This document shows, one piece after another, positions 1-6,652 of a stretch of DNA of 9,014 bases. Source of the stretch: DHVE2 group archaeon (GTDB lineage: Archaea; Thermoplasmatota; Thermoplasmata; Thermoplasmatales; Aciduliprofundaceae); assembly GCA_015522955.1 (NCBI GenBank), contig WALG01000157.1, positions 1 through 9,014 of the forward strand, in the 5' to 3' direction. Within the stretch, counting starts at the first letter, position 1. Each line of letters starts with the position of its first letter. The notes under the pieces were generated by a model that saw only the letters and a program-made list of their open reading frames with translations, had not been told where the DNA came from and did no database searches. The position numbers and the translations under genes are program-made.

Positions 1-1
1 C

Positions 2-109
2 CTCAAAAATGCGTCTCTCATTGAGGGTAAAAGGCGGAGAAATTATGTGATATATTCTCTCACGCCCGAGGGGGAAAAAGTATATCACGAGATATGCAGG
101 GGTGAGTAA
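2..109 (+). CDS. C-terminal end of a winged-helix transcription regulator (5' truncated by window edge)
   Basis: Reading codons from base 2 gives an open frame of 35 residues ending at TAA (107-109), directly abutting the ATG of the next gene. The peptide has the pattern RRRNYVIYSLTPEGEKVY, the beta-hairpin wing and the start of the last helix of MarR/PadR/ArsR-like winged-helix DNA-binding proteins (basic run, aromatic, then LTxEG). Everything upstream lies outside the window, so subfamily, ligand and length cannot be stated. It shares the strand with the oxidoreductase gene with no gap, and the ribosome binding site for that gene (GGGGTGA, 99-105) lies inside this coding end, so the two are probably cotranscribed and the regulator may control the cluster. 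That link is inference from position. It is too short to exclude a chance frame, but the match to the wing motif and the exact stop/start abutment argue for a real gene. Confidence 0.7.
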   Translation, partial: LKNASLIEGKRRRNYVIYSLTPEGEKVYHEICRGE

Positions 110-1981
110 ATGCACGGCTACAGGGGAAAAATATTAAGGATAAATCTCTCCAGTGGTGAGGTGCGTTGGGAAGATTTGGATCCCCGCATAATAAATAATT
201 TTGTAGGTGGAAAAGGTCTGGGATATTATCTCATCTACCATGAAGTTCCCCCCTCCACGAATGTCTTTAGCGAAGAAAATAAAATTCTATTTGTACCCGG
301 CGCCATGAGCGGTTTAATACCCGCAGCCAGCAAGGTTGCAGTAATATCGATTTCTCCTGAGACAAATATGATTAGTGACAGTTATGTGGGCGATAGACTT
401 GGTCCATTCCTGAAGAGATGGGGGATTGACGCTATCATAATTGAGGGAAGAAGCGATGAGCCTGTATATTTAAAAATAGGAGAAGATGTGGAGATTAAGG
501 ATGCACATCATCTCTGGAGCAAAGGAACTCACGAAGTTTCCAGAGAACTCTGGAAATTGCATGGCAACGGTGCCATAGCGCTCATAGGTCCTGGAGGAGA
601 GAATCTTGTGCGTTTTGCAAGTATTATCGTGGATGCTCAAAGAGCCGCTGGACGTGGTGGATTAGGTGCCGTAATGGGTTCCAAGAACCTAAAAGGTGTT
701 TTTGTTTCGCCAATATCCATAGAAGATGCAAGAATAGAGATTTTTGACAAGGATACCTGGATGAAACTTAGGGAGGAGTACTATAAAAAATTTGAAAATG
801 ACCCTTCTCTTGCATCGCTGAGAGAATACGGCACAACCAACGGACTTCTCATCTCCGCCAGAAGGGGCATGAGCCCCTCATACAATTTCTCAAAGCCCTA
901 CATTCCAGACTCTCTGGCCAGAAAATTGAGCGGAGATTGCATAAAGAAATACGAGATTGAGCCAGAGGATTACATTCATGGGAAATCCTGCCCAATAAAA
1001 TGTGCCAGATACGTGAAAGTAAATTATGAAGGGCAGGAGTTTTATCTCAAACCCGAGTATGAGAGCATAGCCATGCTAGGTGCCTGTACGGGAGTTTTCG
1101 ATTTCCCCAAGGTAGCGTATCTCAATCATCTGGCAAATGACCTTGGATTAGACACAATTGCCGCCGGTAACGTTATAGGATTCATCTTCGAGATGGTGGA
1201 AAGAGGAGAGATTGGGCATGAGGAGATAGGTTTTCCTATTAATGGCTTCGGAGATTTTGCCGCAGAAGAAAAACTCCTGATGCGTATAGCCTACAGACGT
1301 GGTATCGGTGGAATTCTTGCCGAAGGCGTGAAAAGAGCATCAGATATTCTAAACCGTGGAAGGGAGTATGCAGTACATGTGAAATCCCTTGAATCTCCAG
1401 CCTGGGATCCACGGGGGTTGAGAACCTATGCTCTAAGTTATGCCACCGCCGATGTAGGTGCCTCACATCTACGTGGATGGCCCTCACCAGCCTCCTTACC
1501 CAATGATGGTGCAGCAAAGGAACTTGTACCTTCTTTAATTGAGAGTCGGGACAAAGATGCTCTCTTTGATTCCATGGGACTGTGCAAATTTTTACCCTAC
1601 GAGATGGAGGATATTGTCTCCCTTTATCGTACCATTACAGGCCTTAACTCTGATCTCAAGAATCTTGGGTGGAAAATAGAGAACATCGCCCGAATCTATA
1701 GCGTGCTTGGAGGGATGAACCCCATTCACGATGATTCAATACCTCTGAGATGGTGGACCCCGCAGGAAGATGGACCGGCTAGGGGAAATATGGCATTTCG
1801 CAGTTACGAAGACTTTATTGAGGCAAGGAGGAAATTTTACAATATGCGTGGATGGGATCCTGATTATGGGGTACCGCTGGAAGATACCCTGCAACGCCTA
1901 AATATGAATGAATTTGTAGAGGATGCTATAAGGGGTTTGAATTACCAGAAAAGGAGGTGTCAAACATGCTCATTCTCATAG
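110..1981 (+). CDS. Aldehyde:ferredoxin oxidoreductase family protein (tungsten/molybdenum bis-pterin enzyme), substrate unknown
   Basis: A 623-residue protein, the usual length for the AOR family, cytoplasmic enzymes that oxidise aldehydes to carboxylic acids and pass electrons to ferredoxin. Seen in sequence: the family N-terminus (GYRGKILRINLSSGE, then FVGGKGLGYYL at about 31-41), the glycine-rich pterin-binding part (about 63-115), the stretch RAAGRGGLGAVMGSKNLKG, the NDLGLDT pterin motif (D344, D348), DPRG (from D433), a YAT..GASHLR segment with H453, and DSMGLC ending at C492. The [4Fe-4S] site normally uses CX2CX3C plus the cysteine of DxxGLC. Here C294, C298 and C492 are present, but the first position is Gly291. 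The start is the ATG after GGGGTGA with a 4-base spacer. The last residues, including a C617-C620 pair, are encoded by the ribosome binding site and first codons of the next gene. AOR, FOR, GAPOR and WOR-type members cannot be told apart reliably here, and no cofactor-synthesis gene is adjacent. Confidence 0.93.
   Translation: MHGYRGKILRINLSSGEVRWEDLDPRIINNFVGGKGLGYYLIYHEVPPSTNVFSEENKILFVPGAMSGLIPAASKVAVISISPETNMISDSYVGDRLGPFLKRWGIDAIIIEGRSDEPVYLKIGEDVEIKDAHHLWSKGTHEVSRELWKLHGNGAIALIGPGGENLVRFASIIVDAQRAAGRGGLGAVMGSKNLKGVFVSPISIEDARIEIFDKDTWMKLREEYYKKFENDPSLASLREYGTTNGLLISARRGMSPSYNFSKPYIPDSLARKLSGDCIKKYEIEPEDYIHGKSCPIKCARYVKVNYEGQEFYLKPEYESIAMLGACTGVFDFPKVAYLNHLANDLGLDTIAAGNVIGFIFEMVERGEIGHEEIGFPINGFGDFAAEEKLLMRIAYRRGIGGILAEGVKRASDILNRGREYAVHVKSLESPAWDPRGLRTYALSYATADVGASHLRGWPSPASLPNDGAAKELVPSLIESRDKDALFDSMGLCKFLPYEMEDIVSLYRTITGLNSDLKNLGWKIENIARIYSVLGGMNPIHDDSIPLRWWTPQEDGPARGNMAFRSYEDFIEARRKFYNMRGWDPDYGVPLEDTLQRLNMNEFVEDAIRGLNYQKRRCQTCSFS
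1951..1959 (+). promoter_or_regulatory. Ribosome binding site AAGGAGGTG that decides the DUF3783 gene start
   Basis: AAGGAGGTG is a near-perfect complement of the archaeal 16S rRNA 3' end and lies 6 bases before the ATG at 1966. The in-frame GTG at 1957 overlaps the site itself, so it is an unlikely start. The site lies inside the end of the oxidoreductase gene, implying translational coupling. Confidence 0.75.
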
Positions 1982-2310
1982 GCTTTCCATCAGAGGAAAT
2001 AGAATTAATAAGAGATCTGGATGACGAGATTGTAGTTCTTGGCCCCGAGCATCTACAGATGAAACTGAACGATATTGTAGAATCACCTCCACAGGAGATA
2101 TTCGAGAACATTGAGGAGCAAAGAATAGTGCTCCTGCACAAGATATCCAGAGAAAAAATAGGTGAAATTATAAGAGAGATTCGCAAGAGGATTCCCATGC
2201 ACATAATATTTGCAACTTCCACACCCACCTCAATTGAATGGAAAATCAAAGACCTCATCGAAGAACTAAAAGAGGAGGACCTATATTTCTCCAGAGGAGG
2301 AAATAGATGA
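1966..2310 (+). CDS. Small DUF3783 family protein
   Basis: A 114-residue acidic protein with no signal peptide or membrane segment. The C-terminal half carries the pattern I-FATSTPTSIEWK--DLIEEL (about 80-101), which matches the signature of the DUF3783 family (an FAVxTPTxxxW-like core then LLxEL). The N-terminus begins with a short beta-strand, MLILIGF, followed by helix-rich sequence, as in that family. Function is unknown. It overlaps the end of the oxidoreductase gene by 16 bases and its stop overlaps the nob1 start in ATGA, so it is probably translationally coupled to both. The tighter coupling to nob1 makes a role near RNA or ribosome biology as plausible as one with the oxidoreductase, but nothing in the sequence decides this. 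The start is ATG at 1966 rather than GTG at 1957 because of the ribosome binding site position. Confidence 0.8.
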   Translation: MLILIGFPSEEIELIRDLDDEIVVLGPEHLQMKLNDIVESPPQEIFENIEEQRIVLLHKISREKIGEIIREIRKRIPMHIIFATSTPTSIEWKIKDLIEELKEEDLYFSRGGNR

Positions 2311-2756
2311 AACTCGTTGTAGACGCTTCTGCTATCATAGAGGGTTTCATTCCACCCGGGGATTGCGAGGTTATTATTCCATCTTCTGTAGAGGATGAAA
2401 TAAAAAATAAGGGTATGGATTTTCTGGTTTATCGAGTTCTATCTCCTCGGGAATGCTTTGTGGAAAAAGTTAGGGAGGCAGCCAGAAAAACTGGAGATTT
2501 GGATGTTCTTTCTAAGGCGGATATCGATGTTATATCTCTTGCACTTCAGGAAAATGCCACCCTCATAAGCGATGACTATGCAATTCAGAACGTTGCATCG
2601 GTACTGGGCATCCACTGGGAAGAAATTCACCAGCAAGGTATAAAAGAGGTACGTAAGTGGAGATGGAGATGTGAATCCTGTGGGAGATACTTTTCAAAAT
2701 ATTATCCACAGTGTCCCGTATGCGGTGGAAAACTGAGAAGGGTTAAATCTAAGTAA
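2307..2756 (+). CDS. nob1: Endoribonuclease Nob1, 16S rRNA 3'-end maturation (PIN domain plus zinc ribbon)
   Basis: A 149-residue protein with the archaeal Nob1 layout. The PIN nuclease domain starts LVVDASAIIEGF with D6, continues with PSSVEDEIK (acidic residues at 29-31), then D72/D74 and the TLISDDYAIQNVA block with D89/D90. These are the usual metal-binding acidic positions. A zinc ribbon follows with C122-x2-C125 and C136-x2-C139 (WRWRCESC, CPVCGGKL). In the family, Nob1 cleaves the 3' end of pre-16S rRNA during small-subunit assembly in the cytoplasm. The length is close to the archaeal norm. The start ATG follows GAGGAGG with a 6-base spacer and overlaps the upstream stop (ATGA). The 3' end overlaps the convergent hydrolase gene by 8 bases. 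A generic VapC-type PIN toxin is unlikely given the C-terminal ribbon and the absence of a paired antitoxin gene. Confidence 0.92.
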   Translation: MKLVVDASAIIEGFIPPGDCEVIIPSSVEDEIKNKGMDFLVYRVLSPRECFVEKVREAARKTGDLDVLSKADIDVISLALQENATLISDDYAIQNVASVLGIHWEEIHQQGIKEVRKWRWRCESCGRYFSKYYPQCPVCGGKLRRVKSK

Positions 2757-3531
2757 TCTCTATTTCCTTCTTCATTTCCACCCGCATTCCATCATCAGCG
2801 GCTATGGTTCTTATTCCAGTTTCTTTCCATATCCAGTCAGCCTGAAAATCAGGGCTATTGTCCAGCATCTTCAGTCCAAAATGAGTTATTATGGCAACCT
2901 CAGGTTTTATGCCTTTAACTATTCTGGCCGCATCATCAGTACTCAGGTGGTAAGGTATCTTTGCACCAAGTGGTCGAGTTACAGGCAGTATAAGAATCCT
3001 TGCACCTCTGTGCTGAGTTATCAGTTTTCCATCAAAATCAGTATCGGCAAGATAAGAAATTATGCCGTTGGAAGTGTAAATTTTAAATCCCACAGTTGTT
3101 GGGTCATTGTGAAAGGATGCTGTTGCTCTAATTCTTAGTTTTCGGTATTTGAATTCATCCCCCGGTGCCATGGCAATAACTTTTTCCAATAAACCACGAT
3201 GATAATTGGAAATCACAGGATCATAGATATCATAACCCTCAACTACACTCTTAGAAGCAAGAAGTATTCCCTTTCTCTTTGTACCACCGTTGGTTATCCC
3301 CTCAATCAAAACCTCAGCATCGGTGTAATGGTCTGTATGTGCATGAGAAATGCATATAACATCAGTTTTTGTAGGATTCAATCCAAATCTATGCATCTGC
3401 ACCAGTGCCCCGGGACCTGGGTCTATGTGAATTCTCAAAACATCCTCTATATATATCCCTCCGGTTGCACGCATTTGATATATCGTAGTGAATCTTCCAC
3501 CCCCGGTCCCGAGAAATGTAATATGGGTCAC
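2749..3531 (-). CDS. Metallo-beta-lactamase-fold metal-dependent hydrolase
   Basis: A 260-residue protein with all core metal ligands of the MBL fold: HAHTDH (H63, H65, D67, H68), H141 in ATASFHND, the aspartate cluster in YLADTDFDG (D163/D165), and H217 in IITHFG. The N-terminus FLGTGGGRFTT and the IHIDPGPG strand are typical of the tRNase Z/PhnP-like branch of single-domain hydrolases, but the exo-site arm of tRNase Z is not evident and I cannot name a substrate. No signal peptide is visible, so it is probably cytoplasmic. The GTG start at base 3531 is chosen because the conserved THITFLGTGG strand begins directly after it; an AAGGAAG-like site precedes it. It stands alone on the minus strand, convergent with nob1 and divergent from purH. 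An RNA-processing role next to nob1 is tempting, but only by position. Confidence 0.88.
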   Translation of the reverse strand: MTHITFLGTGGGRFTTIYQMRATGGIYIEDVLRIHIDPGPGALVQMHRFGLNPTKTDVICISHAHTDHYTDAEVLIEGITNGGTKRKGILLASKSVVEGYDIYDPVISNYHRGLLEKVIAMAPGDEFKYRKLRIRATASFHNDPTTVGFKIYTSNGIISYLADTDFDGKLITQHRGARILILPVTRPLGAKIPYHLSTDDAARIVKGIKPEVAIITHFGLKMLDNSPDFQADWIWKETGIRTIAADDGMRVEMKKEIEIT

Positions 3532-3553
3532 TCTCTTCCTTATACCTTACTGG

Positions 3554-3567
3554 CATATAACCTTTGG
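3554..3567 (-). promoter_or_regulatory. Candidate BRE/TATA promoter of the MBL hydrolase gene
   Basis: Read on the minus strand the sequence is CCAAAGG followed by TTATATG, a purine-rich BRE-like element next to a TATA-like box. The centre of the box is about 26 bases before the GTG start, which would place the start of transcription at or next to the start codon. The AAGGAAG-like site between them would then not be transcribed, so either the message is leaderless or the box is not the one used. Confidence 0.4.
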
Positions 3568-3614
3568 GTGTGTCAAATTATGTCACGATTACACTTCACC
3601 GTAAAGATTATCTT

Positions 3615-3620
3615 GAGGAG
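3615..3620 (+). promoter_or_regulatory. Ribosome binding site GAGGAG of purH, supports a GTG start
   Basis: The purine-rich GAGGAG site ends 6 bases before an in-frame GTG at 3627 but 15 bases before the ATG at 3636. The 6-base spacing matches that seen at the DUF3783 and nob1 genes, so GTG is the better start. A leaderless message starting at the ATG remains possible. Confidence 0.5.
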
Positions 3621-3626
3621 CGGATT

Positions 3627-5105
3627 GTGGTATATATGAGAGCGCTCATCAGCGTATCAGATAAAAGCAGATTAGAAATTTTTGCAAGAGAGTTAATTTC
3701 TCTTGGTTACGAGATTATATCCACTGGAGGTACATACCAATTTCTCACCTCCAGAGGAATTCCGGCTACAAAGGTAGAGGAGATAACCGGATACCCCGAA
3801 ATTTTGAATGGTAGGGTCAAGACACTGCACCCTGTGATACATGGAGGCATTCTTGCAAAAAACGAGAATGATGTGAAAGAGTTAGGTTTAAAAACAATAG
3901 ATATGGTTGTTGTGAATCTTTACCCCTTTAAGGATTTCGTGAACGCCTCAGAGGAGAAAATGATAGAAAATATAGATATAGGTGGCGTTGCGCTCCTACG
4001 GGCTGCTGCAAAGAATTACCAGCGTGTAATTGTTGTTTCCTCACCCGAACAGTATAATGAAGTAATTGCACTTCTCAAGGAGGGAAAATTTGATATTGAA
4101 GAAAGGAGAAAATATGCAATGAGAGCATTTGCTCTCACAGCAAGTTACGATTCTCTAATTTACAATACCCTATGGCGCAGATTTTCCTCAGAGTTGCCAG
4201 ACTTCTTCATCTACGCAGCCAAGAAACTTGAAGATTTGAGATACGGAGAGAATCCGCATCAGAGAGGCGCAATTTATGCAAACAAACAATCTTTCATACA
4301 GCATCATGGTAAGAAATTATCCTTCAACAACATCTATGATTTAGATGGTGCTTGGGATCTTGTTAGTGAATTTGAAGAACCCGCAGCGGCGGTAATTAAG
4401 CACTCAAATCCCTGCGGTGCAGCAATCGCTAAGGACCTAAAAGATGCCTTCATCAAGGCTTGGAACTCAGACTCCATGTCCGCATACGGAAGTGTGGTGG
4501 CCTTTAATGGCACTGTTGATACTGAGGTGGCCAGAGAGTTCAAGGGTAAATTTGTGGAAATCATTGCTGCACCTTCCTTCACCCCTGAGGCTTTAAAGAT
4601 TCTCCAGAAGAAAAAGAACTTGAGAATCCTTGAAATGTTCAATTTTCCAAATGAGCGGTACAGAATAAAGCATACAAATTTTGGAATTCTACTTCAGGAT
4701 GTAGATACAAAAAAACTTGAAAACTATGAGGTTGTAACCAAAAGAGTCCCCACGGAGAAGGAGATGCAAGATTTAATATTTGCCTGGTATGTGGTAAGGC
4801 ATGTTAAAAGCAATGCCATTGTATTCGTTAAAGACAGGGCAACGGTGGGCATAGGCGCAGGGCAGATGAGCCGGGTGGATAGTGTGAAGATTGCGGCCAT
4901 GAAGGCAGGGGACAGGGCAAAAGGTGCTGTCTTGGCCTCCGACGCATTCTTTCCATTCAGAGATGATGTGGATGAGGCACATCATGCTGGAATTACAGCC
5001 ATAATTCAACCCGGTGGTTCCATAAGAGATAAAGAGGTGATAGAAGCCGCTAATGAGCACAATATGGCTATGATATTTACCCATTACCGAGTATTCAGGC
5101 ACTGA
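3627..5105 (+). CDS. purH: Bifunctional PurH: AICAR formyltransferase / IMP cyclohydrolase
   Basis: A 492-residue protein catalysing the last two steps of IMP synthesis: formylation of AICAR with 10-formyl-tetrahydrofolate, then ring closure. The N-terminal MGS-like cyclohydrolase domain shows ALISVSDKS, STGGTYQFL and GRVKTLHP (62-69). The C-terminal transformylase domain shows RYGENPHQ (205-212), the catalytic pair K258-H259 in IKHSNPCGAA, SAYGSVVAFN, VKSNAIVF (from 393) and QPGGSIRD. The terminal motif reads FTHYRVFRH where TxxRHFRH is usual, a mild divergence. The length is slightly below the bacterial average of about 510-530. The start is GTG at 3627, with ATG at 3636 as the alternative; both leave only a few residues before the conserved RALISVSD. 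Many archaea instead use PurP and PurO, so this is the bacterial-type solution. It is followed after 9 bases by the dehydratase genes, with the next ribosome binding site (TGAGGTG) overlapping its stop. Confidence 0.96.
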   Translation: MVYMRALISVSDKSRLEIFARELISLGYEIISTGGTYQFLTSRGIPATKVEEITGYPEILNGRVKTLHPVIHGGILAKNENDVKELGLKTIDMVVVNLYPFKDFVNASEEKMIENIDIGGVALLRAAAKNYQRVIVVSSPEQYNEVIALLKEGKFDIEERRKYAMRAFALTASYDSLIYNTLWRRFSSELPDFFIYAAKKLEDLRYGENPHQRGAIYANKQSFIQHHGKKLSFNNIYDLDGAWDLVSEFEEPAAAVIKHSNPCGAAIAKDLKDAFIKAWNSDSMSAYGSVVAFNGTVDTEVAREFKGKFVEIIAAPSFTPEALKILQKKKNLRILEMFNFPNERYRIKHTNFGILLQDVDTKKLENYEVVTKRVPTEKEMQDLIFAWYVVRHVKSNAIVFVKDRATVGIGAGQMSRVDSVKIAAMKAGDRAKGAVLASDAFFPFRDDVDEAHHAGITAIIQPGGSIRDKEVIEAANEHNMAMIFTHYRVFRH

Positions 5106-5114
5106 GGTGTTGCC

Positions 5115-6275
5115 ATGTACCTTACAAAGGAGGAGGAAAGAATACTGGATGGAGACCTAGGCGAAAATTATGCCAAGATGATGAGAATACTTGTAAAAAT
5201 AGGAGATATTTATGGCGCAGAGAGATTGATACCAATCACGTCCGCTCAGATTTCTGGAGTCTCCTACAATACCATTGGTGACCATGGACTTTATTTTTTG
5301 AAATCGCTCAGGGGTGTGAAGGTAAAGGTACCAACCACACTCAATCCCCTTGGATTTGATGAGAAACATTTGGATGAACTCAAGGTAAATAAAGAATTCT
5401 ATCGAAAACAGATGGAAATTGTAGAAGCATATACTCGCATGGGAATTATGCCCACCGCCACATGCACCCCTTATTATTTCGACAATGTGCCAAAATTTGG
5501 GGAGCATATTGCCTGGGCCGAAAGTTCCGCCGTAATATATGCAAACTCTATAATTGGAGCAAGGACAAACAGAGAAGGCGCGGTAACAGCCCTAGCCTCC
5601 GCAATAATAGGAAAAACACCACTCTACGGTTTGCATCTCTCAGAAAACAGAAGGGCTACACATGTTATTCATCTTGATTTTGAACCACAGGGTGAGGATT
5701 TTCCTCTTCTTGGGCTTTACGTGGGAAAAATAATACGTGGCATTCCCTATTTTAAAGTTCGTGGTAATAGAGATGATTTCAAACTCATGGGTGCGGCTAT
5801 GGCGGCATCAGGCAGCATCGCCATGTTTCATGTGGAAAATTTCACTCCAGAATATGTAGATGCACTGAGTGGCAAGGTAGAGAGAATTACAGTGGAGAAA
5901 AAGGATATTGAGAATGAGAAAAAGGATGTAAATGTGGAACTTGTAGCCATAGGATGCCCACACGTTTCCCTTGAAGAGTTGAAGAGGATTGCAGAGTATG
6001 TGAAAGGAAAAAGAAAAAGAAGAGATGTAACTCTCTGGGTCTTTGCTGCCAAAAGTGTGAGAACACAAGGGAAAGAATATGTGAAAATCATTGAGGATTT
6101 TGGAGGATTGGTTATGGTAGATACATGTGTGGTGGTCAGCAACGCCGGAAAAATTTTCAGAAGAATAGGAACCACCTCAGGAAAGGCAGCATTTTATCTA
6201 TCCAAGGAGAAATTTGGAGGTGCCGAAGTAATGGTTGCTGACCTCTACACTCTACTCAGGAGCGTGGTGGAATGA
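5115..6275 (+). CDS. Phosphomevalonate dehydratase large subunit (aconitase X catalytic subunit, formerly DUF521)
   Basis: A 386-residue AcnX large subunit. In archaea the two-subunit enzyme dehydrates (R)-mevalonate 5-phosphate to trans-anhydromevalonate 5-phosphate, a [4Fe-4S] enzyme of the archaeal mevalonate pathway to isoprenoid lipids. Visible family features are the N-terminal LTKEEERILDGDLG, ITSAQISGVSYNTIGDHG (about 41-58), PTTLNPLGFD, the TCTPYY cysteine C117, WAESSAVIYANSIIGARTNREG (about 134-155), GCPH with C281, VDTCVVV with C338, and a C-terminal TTSGKAAFYL. C117, C281 and C338 are the likely cluster ligands. Length is near the norm for the unfused subunit. The stop overlaps the small-subunit start (ATGA). 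Some AcnX enzymes in bacteria instead dehydrate cis-3-hydroxy-L-proline; the archaeal setting and the separate small subunit favour the mevalonate role, which is family knowledge and not proven here. Confidence 0.92.
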   Translation: MYLTKEEERILDGDLGENYAKMMRILVKIGDIYGAERLIPITSAQISGVSYNTIGDHGLYFLKSLRGVKVKVPTTLNPLGFDEKHLDELKVNKEFYRKQMEIVEAYTRMGIMPTATCTPYYFDNVPKFGEHIAWAESSAVIYANSIIGARTNREGAVTALASAIIGKTPLYGLHLSENRRATHVIHLDFEPQGEDFPLLGLYVGKIIRGIPYFKVRGNRDDFKLMGAAMAASGSIAMFHVENFTPEYVDALSGKVERITVEKKDIENEKKDVNVELVAIGCPHVSLEELKRIAEYVKGKRKRRDVTLWVFAAKSVRTQGKEYVKIIEDFGGLVMVDTCVVVSNAGKIFRRIGTTSGKAAFYLSKEKFGGAEVMVADLYTLLRSVVE

Positions 6276-6652
6276 TTCTCAGTGGAAGAAGCATAGTTGA
6301 TGGTATTGTTCGGGGTGAGGTGGTGAAAATAGAGAAACCCGTGGTTATCCTTGGAGATGTCAACGAAAAAGAGGGAACAGTAGTCCATAGATCAGTGAGA
6401 GGAAAAATCTTAGTTTTCCCGAGAGGAGCAGGGAGTACCGTAGGCTCATACACTATATACGGGCTAAGATACTATAATAACGCACCGCTCGGGATGATTC
6501 TGAAAGAGGCAGAGACCATAGTGGCTGCTGGAGCAATAATTGCGGATATTGTAACTGTAGATCAAATAGATATTTCAAAAATTAATGACGGAGATACCGT
6601 GGAAATTCGTAATGGGAAAGTGGAAATTATAACCTCCCGTCAACATACTTGA
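6272..6652 (+). CDS. Phosphomevalonate dehydratase small subunit (aconitase X swivel domain, formerly DUF126)
   Basis: A 126-residue small subunit corresponding to the swivelling aconitase domain. Visible family features are the opening GRSIVDGIVRGEVV, the core VFPRGAGSTVGSYTIYGL (48-65), which contains the conserved serine loop GSxxGS used in substrate binding and catalysis, the block PLGMILKEAETIVAAGAIIADI, and a C-terminal DGDTVEI. It forms the active site with the large subunit encoded immediately upstream; the genes overlap by 4 bases, as expected for a stoichiometric complex. AGGAG at 6258-6262 is the likely ribosome binding site. The residues after IADI read VTVDQID where IPLVDR-like sequence is common, a small variation. 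The 3' end overlaps the convergent synthetase-like gene by 26 bases. Confidence 0.92.
   Translation: MILSGRSIVDGIVRGEVVKIEKPVVILGDVNEKEGTVVHRSVRGKILVFPRGAGSTVGSYTIYGLRYYNNAPLGMILKEAETIVAAGAIIADIVTVDQIDISKINDGDTVEIRNGKVEIITSRQHT

Larger units (their letters stand above)
3532..3626. promoter_or_regulatory. Divergent intergenic promoter region between the MBL hydrolase and purH
   Basis: At 95 bases this is the only sizeable non-coding gap, and it must hold promoters for both directions. For the minus-strand hydrolase there is a good BRE/TATA-like pair (see the entry at 3554-3567). For purH the plus-strand candidates are weaker: AAATTATG around 3575-3582, giving a predicted start of transcription near 3606 and a short leader, and AGATTATC around 3605-3612, giving an almost leaderless message. 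No riboswitch-like fold or operator repeat is apparent by eye. Confidence 0.5.

Noticed and set aside
1926..2258. Minus-strand frame of 110 codons opposite the DUF3783 gene
   Set aside because: The plus frame has a strong ribosome binding site and a family signature; the minus frame is serine/isoleucine-rich mirror sequence without either.
2307..2756. VapC-type toxin of a toxin-antitoxin pair with the preceding small gene
   Set aside because: The C-terminal four-cysteine ribbon and PIN motif details are those of Nob1, and the preceding protein matches DUF3783, not an AbrB/RHH antitoxin.
3564..3626. Upstream extension of purH to a start at 3564
   Set aside because: It would add 21 residues not found in PurH, read through the likely promoter and the GAGGAG site; the GTG at 3627 or ATG at 3636 fits the family N-terminus.
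3199..3639. Open frame of 146 codons on the plus strand over the start of the MBL gene and the divergent gap
   Set aside because: It lies antisense to the conserved MBL N-terminus with its metal-binding motif, has no ribosome binding site and resembles no family; it is a shadow frame.
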